A DNA stretch of 16,559 nt from Cudoniella acicularis. Lineage: Eukaryota > Ascomycota > Leotiomycetes > Helotiales > Helotiaceae. Both the position numbers and the translations under genes were made by a program. The notes under the pieces are model-generated. The model worked only from the letters and a program-made list of their open reading frames with translations, was not told the origin of the DNA and searched no databases. The stretch covers positions 1 through 16,559 of the forward strand of contig JAAMPI010001281.1 of the NCBI GenBank assembly GCA_013054445.1, given 5' to 3'. Each line of letters begins with the position of its first letter. Positions within the stretch are counted from its first letter, which is position 1. Shown piece by piece: positions 1 to 9,103 of the stretch.

Positions 1-556
1 TCTGGCGTTTGGAGTCCGATAGACTGTTCCGAGATGGAGGCTATATAGTTGAGCTGATGCTCCTTGCCTAGCTCTCGATTATTTGAGAAAGAGACTTTGT
101 TCTCGTTGTGTTATAGACTTCAAAGGAGACCCTGAAGTGAATTTGGAAGTAAGGATGATCTCTGGTGTTGGAAGAGTATTCGTAGGTCTGGTCTTGTCGG
201 CTTCTCTTCCCCGGCTCTTCGCAAATCGCAAAGCATTAGAGACAGGATTGTAGCTCTAGCCTTCCAAGCGCCTTTTCACTGCCCATCGAATTTACGTCAC
301 ATGCATTAAAGACCTCTTAGGCGTATGAAAAATCGTGCATTCATCCACTATGCAAAGCCTCAACCTCCACTTTGGCTTCATGCATAGGCTATCCACATCC
401 ACATCTCCAGATGTACCATTTTGGAGTCCCTCCACAGATACAACGCTAATATCTAACCCTATGAATGCCAAAGAACGTTCCTAGTACGATTATGCACATC
501 TGGCTTGCCGCAAGTTCAGTATTCCTCCCAAAGCACTCTGTCGTGTATCGCACCCG
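1..556. other. Left edge, no gene seen (includes profilin 3' flank)
   Basis: No reading frame here shows a recognisable protein family on either strand. A 33-codon ATG frame at 154-255 (plus) has a hydrophobic start, but nothing else supports it. The right part must contain the 3' untranslated region of the minus-strand profilin gene that stops at 557. A gene lying mostly to the left of the window cannot be excluded. Confidence 0.5.
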
Positions 557-1263
557 CTAATAGCCTTGTTGGATGAGATAATCTGCCAATTGTTCCACGG
601 TTGTTGCAGCGTTTCCGGCAATCATGCCATCTTTGTAGTGGGCGATGAGGATGCATTGTGTGCACTTGACGATGACGATACCTTCTCTACCCTGTTGAGG
701 GTCAGCCTTGCTTTGGCAACAAAAATTGCAGGGAACATGACAAATCCGTCCCCAATAAAGGACTGTCAAGAAAATCATCATACCTTTCTGGCGTAAAGAC
801 TTCGATCCTCTGCCTTTGTAAGGACATATCTCTCACCCGCAACGTGTAATCCCTTTTCGTAGAGACCAGCAGGATTTCCCGACAAACCACCCACGATTTC
901 AGCGATCTCAGGAGGTGCGACCTATGCTTGAGTCAGCATGAATCCTCGAAGGTATCGGCCCTCCCCATATTTTGGTGTTCTTGTGATGCCATCTACTAGT
1001 AATCGAATCGAGAGAATCGGTGCACGTACGGTAAAACCTGGACTTGTAGCCCATGTGCTATCGCCCTTAACACTGATGATTGATGCTTTATCGAGATGGC
1101 CACTGCCTAATAAGCTGCGAATCCATCAGTTCCATTTCATGCGTATTCGCAGATTGTCGAATATCATTGAATCGTACCTGCTGTCGACATATGCTATTAT
1201 TTTGAGTCAGCTCAGCCTGAGGAGGGGTAATCATGACAAGTTTTACACACCTTGCCAAGACAT
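557..1263 (-). CDS. Profilin, five exons
   Basis: Profilin binds monomeric actin, poly-proline proteins such as formins, and phosphoinositides in the cytoplasm, and feeds actin to growing filaments at hyphal tips and septa. I assembled five exons on the minus strand: 1251-1263, 1178-1193, 1030-1114, 784-921 and 557-691. The introns are 57, 63, 108 and 92 nt; they start GTGTGT, GTACGA, GTACGT and GTATGA, and end in AG, several with a CTGAC-like branch site. The spliced product is 128 residues, the usual fungal profilin length. It starts with the family's MSWQAYVD N-terminus (Trp3), has DSTWATSPGF in the middle and GLHVAGERYVL, and ends with the classic C-terminal helix AGNAATTVEQLADYLI. All junctions keep frame and no stop interrupts it. 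The ATG at 1261-1263 is fixed by the MSWQ motif. The gene looks intact. Exon 2 is only 16 nt, so simple ORF scans see just the last exon. Confidence 0.95.
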
Positions 1264-3604
1264 CCTGAAGGTCGGGTCACAAGTTGAATGACAGAAACAA
1301 GTAGAGGTGGGCTTGCGAAGTCGGTGGAGAACAACTAGACTCGAATCAACAGGTTGTCTGATGGTGGAAGTGTTGGTTGTTGACGATGTGATGTGACCGT
1401 TTCGCTCGCGCCTAAGAACTTGAGAATCCCGTGCTAAGCGAGCGTTGGTGGGGTTGTCAAACTTTACGCCGATAGTTATGCCTCGTACCTACGGACCGAG
1501 TGCTTTTGTTTTTCTTGTATCAATGAACTTCAAGTCTCAAGTTAAGTGCGACTGCTACAGGAGGAAAGTTACATTCATGAAAGAGACGTCTTCAAAACCT
1601 TAAGTTCTTTGATATGGTTTGAGCGCATCATCTGCTTCCAAATCACGTTTTTAGAGGGGAGCTCCAAGACCGGCCAGCCAGCCTTGTTGACTCTGCCGGA
1701 TACGGCAATGCAACACCATACTTTTTGTGCATTTACCCTTCTATGCACGGCGCTGGCTGCCTCAGATAAGATTGTGCTGTCAAGATCTCAGAGGCATAAT
1801 TATTTTCCAGGCACAATATCTGGATTCAAGAACAGGATCGAAATTGGCAAATCTACATCGCCACTTCCTTGGTCCTTTGGTACGTGAGGGATTTGAAGTT
1901 AGATACGGCGAAACCCAAGCCCGTTAATAAACAACATATGCTTATGCACTTGGCCCTTCTTCTGCATCAAAACTTTCGTTATTATGACCCGGAGAGTTGT
2001 GAGAGGCGATATCTGGTAACATCCACTACACATGATCTGTCATCAACCGAAATGGCTCCATTTGGCCCCGTTGCGTTGCAGAAGATTTCCAGAACAAATG
2101 GAAGTCGAGATATAAACGAGGGAGATCGTACCCATAAGATCACCTCCAAGATCAGGCACTCCGCAAAGATCTCCTTCTATCAATAGACTAGCTATCCTAG
2201 TCGAGAGTTTCAACGCTTCTAACCTCAAACACCTTGTTATGGAGTTGTGAAACTGACACCATTGTGAGTGAAGCCTGAGCCCAAGGAGGCTCAAATCGTG
2301 TGATGCGTGATGGGATGGGCAGCGCCGGGAGCTCTGTTACCAACAACTCAAATTCGAGCTGCAGGTACAGCACAGCAGAGCACGTCCGGATAGCGCACGT
2401 CCGCCTCCTCTATGCAGTACTCTTCGAGAAGGTTGTGCTACGCGCATCGGCCGCGGCTGGGAGGTCTCCGCGATGCTGGGTGGGAAGCAATTTTGGAAAA
2501 AGTCTTGACGAAGCTGCCGGAGTCTTGACTCTTGACGACGTTATCTTCACGGAAACCCTGACTTACCGTGCTTGATATTGATAATTGCCGGTGGACTGCG
2601 AACCCGAGATCCGGCCTTGACTTGGCTGCAGTGCGAAGTCTGTGGTCCATACGCGCCTATCACGAAGACACCTATTGTGGTCTGCATTGTGGCGAGCGTG
2701 TTTGCTCTGTTTGCTCTGTTTATGTTTCCGCTCTGTCTGCTCAAGAGCAGATACAGATGACCAAATTGCTTGTGCGAAACTGCCCACTTTCGTTCCTGTC
2801 AACGGAGAATAGAATGGCGGAGCACGTCTTGACGTTTCATCTCATCGCGTAGGATCGCCGGCCAGGATTATCCGAGAAGTCTGTGACTATCCGAGAAGTC
2901 TGTCATCAAGTTGCCGTTGCCGATTTCCACCAACACCAGTGCGCCCATCGCGACATTTCCAACGCCACGGTCGTCGACGGCACAACTCACATTGTGCAGA
3001 CTGCGACTGGATACGCTACACGCTGCACGCAGATTGCAACTCTCGACCCAACGAGTGGCAGAGTGCAGCCCGCACAGCGCCGCGACGGAGGTAATCTTGG
3101 CTGATTTCATCACAGATGAAGCCGTAAAGGCCCCTTGCAATTGGCACACGCAGGGAGATTAATGCGGCCATCGTCATCCATGTCTGATACGCACTACAGC
3201 GGTACAACTGCTGGCAGGCTGGGAGCCTCTGCTCGCACTTCCCTCTACGGAGATAGGACCCTCTCTTGAGTCTCTTCCAGAACGCACCGCCAAGAACCCT
3301 CTGCGACTCTTGCACTCCGAGCCCTCCTTGGGGCTCCTTGAAGCATCATGAATCCATGGCCCTTTCCCGTGGCTATCGCATCCTTGTCATGTCCTGTCAG
3401 CCCCGGTTCATGCCAGTTGATGCCAGTCGGACCCCTACGCCATCTCCACAGTATTTCGACAGGATCCCAGCCGGCGATCAACCCCTTCCACCTGCAATCA
3501 AATTCTCATCCCATCAACCTCAAACAAACCATGCTGTGCAGGGCTGAGGCCGCTGTAGATAACTCGAGTCATTTCTTTTCTGTCGCCTCAAGGCTGTGTT
3601 CATT
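1264..3604. other. Long intergenic stretch, no supportable gene
   Basis: About 2.3 kb with many short frames but none with a recognisable motif. The first few hundred bases must hold the profilin promoter. A plus-strand frame around 2572-2760 ends in a hydrophobic run (near 2673-2742) that could span a membrane, but it lacks an ATG start and a family signature, so I do not call it. Small tandem duplications occur near 2701-2721 (TTTGCTCTG unit) and at 2869-2906. Base composition is mixed, without the extreme AT richness of heavily RIP-mutated DNA. Confidence 0.5.
2869..2906. repeat. Direct tandem repeat, 19-bp unit x2
   Basis: The unit TATCCGAGAAGTCTGTGAC at 2869-2887 is followed at once by a second copy at 2888-2906 that differs only in the last three bases (CAT for GAC). 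It is a simple duplication in a non-coding stretch, with no visible function. Confidence 0.85.
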
Positions 3605-3645
3605 GCTCTCCTCCTTCTCTCTCTCACTCTCCCGTCCACCTCCAT
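3605..3645 (+). promoter_or_regulatory. Pyrimidine-rich promoter tract of the 3825 gene
   Basis: A CT-rich run (CTCTCCTCCTTCTCTCTCTC and onward) lies about 180-220 bases before the ATG at 3825. Filamentous fungal promoters often have CT-rich tracts just upstream of transcription starts, so this probably belongs to the core promoter of the downstream gene. The sequence shows the tract; the role is inferred from position. Confidence 0.4.
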
Positions 3646-3824
3646 CAACTCAAGGGTTTCCTGGCGAGCCTGTCCACTCCTTTGGATCAGTTAAACATTT
3701 CTATATTTCACCTTTTTAATCAGCATAAACTTCGCGGCCGGACGTTTCAGCAATACTTGTCACTTGGAGGCGAATTCCTACACCGCCAATCACACCTCGA
3801 TCCACGCCCTCTATTCGTCAAGCG

Positions 3825-6530
3825 ATGGCGAAGTCGGTTTCCCAGGTAAACTCGGGAAGACCCCGTATGGTAGTGGGTGTGAGAGGTCGAGACGTCGAGT
3901 TTCCTCGTGCGCCAGTTCATGTCACAGATGCTGCACAGGCCAAGCTGGTCGACATAAACACTGCCCGAAAATTTGATTTCGGCGAACGTGAGAGGGGACC
4001 ATTACCAGAACGACCTAGTACTTCTGCTGGGCCTGTTCATTCGAAGAGGAAAAACGCTGAGAAGAGGGAAACCAAGGACGATCTGCACTTCAACCCACTG
4101 GCGGCCCATGGCACAGGCACAACCTTCTATAACTTCCCCCTCCCTGGATCACTCCCGACGCCTGACCACACGCCAAGGGAGGCCTTATTGCCACCTGGAA
4201 AAACTTCTTTAGACCCTCACCACCCTCGAACTCTAACTCCCGATTCAATGCAGGCAGCACCAGCAACTATGGCTGTCCCTCAAATGGAAATCGGGATGGC
4301 TCTGGGGAGTCCATCACACCCACCGACTGATTGGAATTCACAAACCCATTCAGACGCAGGAACGCGGACTGCGTCTCCCGATACGATGGATGATTCTATG
4401 GGGGGGACTTTCAGCTCCGACAAAGCCAAAGGCAAGCAGGTGGAAAATTCTGGGAGTCTTTGAGGAAAGAAGCATACCGCCGCACCAGCTCAACCATTCT
4501 ACCAGCTTCAACCCGAGGCATCAAAGCCAGCCCAAGCTGCAGAACCAGATCTCCTAAATTTGGGTGAGCCATCTCCGTCGAGCGAAAAGCGCCCAAAATC
4601 TCGTGGTCGTGGACGAAGCATTTCCACCAGGAAACAAAAACCCACCAAGTCTGAGATGAAGAGGGCAAATACAGTCCCTTTACGTTTCGACTTTCAGGAA
4701 AACGGACGGACTCCAACCCCAGAGATCACTTTGGACGGTGGACCTCTTAAGGATACTAACCATTCCGGCCACACTGGAAATTATTCAGGCCAAATGCTGG
4801 ATGTTGATATCCCATCAATTCAGATGGAACGATACAGTATCATGTTTGGTAGTGTTCTTCAAAAGCCTACTACTACAGCATCAACCCTACTGGCAAGGCG
4901 ACAGGCCACGCTTGACAAACTCAAGACTGTCAATGAAGCCCTCGCTTCGAAGGTTAGCCCTCATGTCCACTGGGCTCCGTCGAATACCTGGTTCTAATAG
5001 CGGTGACAGGAACACGAAATACGAGAAAAGGAAAAGCGTGTAATGGCCAGACGAGCAACTTCCCCTCAGCCAACGAAGAGTCCGGCGTTTTCTCTATTTC
5101 CTAGCACGCCTTCACGGCAAGGAATGAGAGAAGGGTCGCCTTCCAGACTTCGTGCTGGCAGTGGCAGTTTACAACGCTCGAATACATCACCGGCTGCACT
5201 TTCACCCTCGAGACCATCGTTTGCTCCTGGTCTAGATAACGAAGCTCATGCTATTCTTGTCTCGCAGCCTAATGAATTTGCAAAGACCAAAGTGCCAATT
5301 TGTCCTATAATCAAAGGCCATGAGAAGCAAGATTCAAAGTCACCGAGTAAGGACTCACCAGCTTCGGTTCCTAAAGCGCCAGAACGAAGCTGGCCACCGG
5401 AGGAATCCCATCTCGTCCTCGACTCGCCCAACAGCAATGAAGAGGAAGAAGACTACACTTTTACACCTTCTCCAATGCTCGCTTATTCCACCGCGCCTCT
5501 GAGACCGAAGCTCGTAGAGCCGGCATGGGAAATCATCAATCGTCCTCACTCAAACGATACTCAACCACCCAAGACTTCCTCCTCAACTTCGGGGTCCGAC
5601 CACTCCGCCTCTTCATCGACCTCAGCATCTAGTTTGTCTACAGCCGCAACATCCCAGAGCGTTGCAACGACAGCATACACAGCATCAGCAAAACACAAAC
5701 CCATCATAATCCCAACGCAAGCCTCTCAAGCAGCCGCCCTCTCTCAACCACTACCCACCCCACAGCCATCAACAAGCAAGAATCCCACATCCTCCATCCC
5801 ACGTTCTCGCCGCAATCCTTCTGAAATATCCAACTCGTCCATCGCTTCATCTGCCTTCTCCGTCCAAGCAACCGCGGCCAAAATTGACGACGACGAGAAA
5901 GAAGCCCGCCTTAAAACAGCAGCTGACGTCTCCATCGCTCGTCAAATTTCCGTCTCGCGCCAACAACGTCAACTCCTCGTTCCTATCCGCGCCAAATCCG
6001 CCTCCAACAATTCTTTAAATAAGAAATATACCAACCAGAGCCTCAGTCCGATCCCTTCTCCTAGCGTAGGAAGAGCTACCTCCCCACTCGGCGCCGTCGC
6101 CATCGCCAACTCGGAGGAAACAGACAGAATGGCCATGGCGCGGTCAGCCGCAGGTGTTGAATCTCCTCTTCTCGGCTCAGCAATGGGTATGCCGATGAGC
6201 GTTGGAGCCGTGGTGCAAGAGCGGAAAGAGAGATTGGTAGCTGGCGTGAAGCCTTCTACCCCGACACTTGTTTTTGTTCCTGGGCCGAAGGATAACGAGA
6301 ATGTACAAGCGTGGGGCGTGCAAAACCCCAATGCTGCTACCCATAACGCGTCTGCGTCCGCAGGATCAGTGGGCTTAGCGGAGCGGAGGAAGGGGAGGGG
6401 GAATGTGATGGGGGAGATTAAGGTGGGGTTGACGGTGAATAGGGTTGATGGCCACGGACATGGACATGGACACCAGCATAGGAAGAGTGAAAGGGCCCTC
6501 GTAGAGAGAGTCAGTGTTGTTTCGAATTAG
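3825..6530 (+). CDS. Conserved hypothetical disordered protein with coiled coil; in-frame TGA
   Basis: I do not recognise a named family. The gene starts at an ATG with a good context (AAGCGATGG). One clear intron is 4953-5009 (57 nt, GTTAGC..CAG, branch TTCTAAT); it joins ..NEALASK to EHEIREKEKRV and restores a charged helix. The final exon is 5010-6530. The only ordered-looking part, roughly residues 326-395, has the motif IPSIQMERYSIMFGSVLQ, then a coiled coil (ARRQATLDKLKTVNEALASK). The rest is rich in Ser, Pro, Thr and Ala, like a scaffold or signalling protein, and a GHGHGHGHQH run lies near the C-terminus. In-frame TGA at 4461-4463 (codon 213) interrupts otherwise coding-like sequence in the same frame. 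It is removed if 4440-4505 (66 nt, GTGGAA..CCAG) is an intron, but that donor is weak; otherwise it is a nonsense change or an error. Product about 860 residues with that intron spliced, 881 plus the TGA position without. Confidence 0.7.
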
Positions 6531-8193
6531 TGCTTCTCGCACTATTCCTTCAATCTTGTCCATAGTTTTCCCTTTCTCTGCTTTTATTTGTTTTATCTGC
6601 TTTGTTATCATTTTAGCGACGTACTGTACTCTGGTAGTATAAGCGGGGGTGGGTTGGCGTTTATTCGGGACTATTCTGGGCGTTGGAATTTGGACAGGGC
6701 GTATCATATCATACCATATATACCATTAGCTAGAGCAGATACTTCCTTCTTTTTTCAAAAGATTGGGGTTTGGATTGGGTGGATGGTTTGGCATTTTGTT
6801 TATTTATGTATTGAACTGGAGTGGAGTAAATTGGATGGATGATACCATGGTTCTTAAATTCAAAATTTTAAGTTATGCAAATTTTGATTAGTTGATTGTT
6901 TGTTTTCGTCTGTGTGTATTTTGTTTTTTGCTTATGCTAAGGTTAATGTGACAGTATAGTTAAGTTGCGTGCGGGCGTGTTTATGAGTTTGAGTGTTGAT
7001 CCTATGGAGATAGAACTCCTCGACCATCATACGCGCGCAGTATCGCGAGATCCATTACAAGACTCTCAATATCTCTGCTACTATAACATATTATAAGAAA
7101 GAAAGTCTATTTAACCTAAACCAACCCTATCCTCCTTTATTAACCCTCTAATTTTTTTACACTTTTACCTACTAGATATTTACTAGCTTTCAAGTGTTTT
7201 GTGCGAAGAGATATTACATAAGCAGGAATTGCCCATAGCTAGGTGACAGGTAGGTTATTTCGTTTCCAGACCTGGGCGCAAATACGTGTTCACGGTGAGT
7301 AAGTAGCGCACGGGTATTACCTGGCAAAAATATTTCGGGTACAGGCCCCTCTGTATTACCTAGAAAACCCAAGATACCCGTGTCTTTTATATTTCTGGAT
7401 AACCATCCGTCCAGATTCCTTTGCGATGCTCCGTTTTGAAAATATAAATTTTGAAGAGGGAGGTCAGGGAGGTGTTAAAATGATTGTAGATGGATGGGAG
7501 TCTGAGGGGAGTATAGCGTAGTTGCTTGCTTGCCGGCTAGAGTGTACGCTGTAGAAAACTCCCTTGATGAATTTGAGAGTGAGTCTGTGACAAGGATCTG
7601 ACGAAGCAGACAACCAGATCAGAAGACAAACCGGGAAAATCCCTCCTTGTGTCCCTCCTCTATCAATCGATTGGAAACGAAACGAAACGAAAAGAAACGG
7701 GGTTTTAAACCAGCAAATATTATCGCTGCATGTAGTGTTACAACATCTCTAAACTTATTCTAGGACGCATATGTATGTGTGCCTCTAGCGAAAAGACCAA
7801 TTGCCTAGGTAGCACTCACTAGTAGGGAAGTCGAAAATTGAAAGTGTTAATTAAGGATGAGACGAAGTGGATCAAAAGAGGAGTTGGAAGAATCTTGGCG
7901 GCGTCTATGACTCAAAAAAGAAATGAAACGAGACGAAGCTTTAAGCTCTCATGAATGGTTTATCCTGCTTCGCTTTCTTTCAAGATCATACTGCTGTGTG
8001 CTCAATCCGTGCATGTACTGTATGTTCAGATACACGTTCTCATTTACGATTTCCCCATCAACCGTATCTAAAACAAGCAAGCCTATCCTCTCTGCTTTTG
8101 AAATTTAGAGAAGAGATCCCATCAAGAACACTAGGTAGGCTGCTTCCCAACTCAACATCCCCCATCCAACCATCCCAAAGACCGTGCTGCCAG
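6531..8193. other. Long AT-leaning intergenic region
   Basis: The start is the 3' flank of the gene ending at 6530, with T-rich stretches typical of fungal 3' ends. From about 6840 to 7200 the sequence is AT-rich. The longest plus-strand frame, starting at 7951, is Cys/Arg/Ser-rich, resembles no family, and overlaps the coding-like minus-strand stretch at 8194-8376, so I read it as a chance frame. I looked for tRNA A and B boxes and found no convincing pair. Confidence 0.5.
7674..7698. repeat. (GAAAC)n microsatellite
   Basis: Three perfect GAAAC units are followed by GAAAA and another GAAAC, five 5-bp units in all. It is an ordinary short tandem repeat in the intergenic region. Confidence 0.85.
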
Positions 8194-8376
8194 TTACATG
8201 TGCGGCCCAACTGCCCCGCCCCCTATGCCAGGTTCCATCGCACAATCAACAATATTCGTGAGGTCGAAGCCGAATTGCTTTGCGGCTTGGAGGTGGTGAG
8301 GGTTTGCAGGGAGATTATTGTCGCACCTGCTTGTTGGGTGTCCGGGGTTGAGCGTTTGGCGTCCCAAAGCTTCGAG
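8194..8376 (-). other. Coding-like open stretch without ATG, possible gene remnant
   Basis: On the minus strand a 60-codon open stretch runs from after a TGA (8377-8379) to TAA at 8194-8196. It reads like protein with fungal-preferred codons (AAG, TTC, GGC, GAC, CTC), for example AAKQFGFDLTNIVDCAMEPG followed by a Gly-rich end. It has no ATG near its start and I cannot name a family. It could be the last exon of a small gene, a remnant, or chance. I found no convincing upstream exon. Confidence 0.2.
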
Positions 8377-9103
8377 TCAACATATAACAAGAGAATATAT
8401 AGCTGGAAGCATACCCGTATGCCTGTTGGCTCTAACTCATAGCAAAGTTAACTTGCTAAGCTATTAGCAGACGGCCCGATGCCGGATTGTTGCCTGCGTG
8501 AGGTGGGCGAGAGGTGAGGCCCAAGGTTGTAGCATTTTGGTGAGTATGGAATTAGGTGGTTATGAGAAGCAGGTTCGGTGGATACTGGAAAAGCCTGGAC
8601 GGATGAAAGAGAGGGCAGACGGTCCGAATTTGTGTATCCTCACACTTGTGACAAATATCCAGTCGATCGCGTCACTATAAATATCAATAAATTATTGCAC
8701 GACCTTGTTGCTGTCTTATTGTCCGATCCCAGGAGTTTTGGTATCTTTTTGAGACCAGTATGAAAGGGCGAATGAGCGAAGGATGGTGGATGTGTTGGAA
8801 TGGGCCATCCAAAGTTGGGTTTCTGCACCCATCGAGCAAGCCGGTACAGGCCGCAAAGAGACGCAGAACACGCCAAATAGGCGGCTTCTAGCTCTGTTTC
8901 GACCCAATTGAGAGGTCGATTCTGATCTGCGCCTCATTTGTTAAGTCTTTCTTCTTGAACAGCGGCCAGAATATCCGCTGCAAGCTTTCCCTCTTCGCGA
9001 ACTTGGGACTGAGAACATACTGCCCCAAATGTAACGAGCCAATTCTGTCAAAAAAGCAATAATAGCTGTATATCTTTCTGATATACTCCAAGCGGCGTCG
9101 ATG
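8377..9103. other. Intergenic region downstream of the kinase-TPR gene
   Basis: No gene is called here. A minus-strand open stretch (8888-9103, 71 codons) continues in the same frame after the stop at 9104-9106 and could be an extension of the kinase-TPR gene past another nonsense codon. It shows no clear TPR pattern, so I leave it out of the gene. Confidence 0.4.

Noticed and set aside
2572..2760. Small hydrophobic plus-strand frame with a CxxC and a possible membrane segment
   Set aside because: No ATG start, no recognisable family, and the hydrophobic run coincides with a TTTGCTCTG repeat that produces it by simple repetition.
2868..3162. Overlapping frames on both strands near 2868-3162
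   Set aside because: Several frames are open at once on both strands, none has a motif, and codon use is unremarkable; consistent with chance in moderately GC-rich DNA.
6840..7800. tRNA or other small RNA gene in the AT-rich intergenic region
   Set aside because: No convincing pair of A and B boxes or cloverleaf found by eye; a covariance-model search would be decisive.
7951..8442. 163-codon plus-strand open frame
   Set aside because: Composition is odd (rich in Cys, Arg, Ser), no motif is seen, and it overlaps a more protein-like minus-strand stretch; probably a chance frame.
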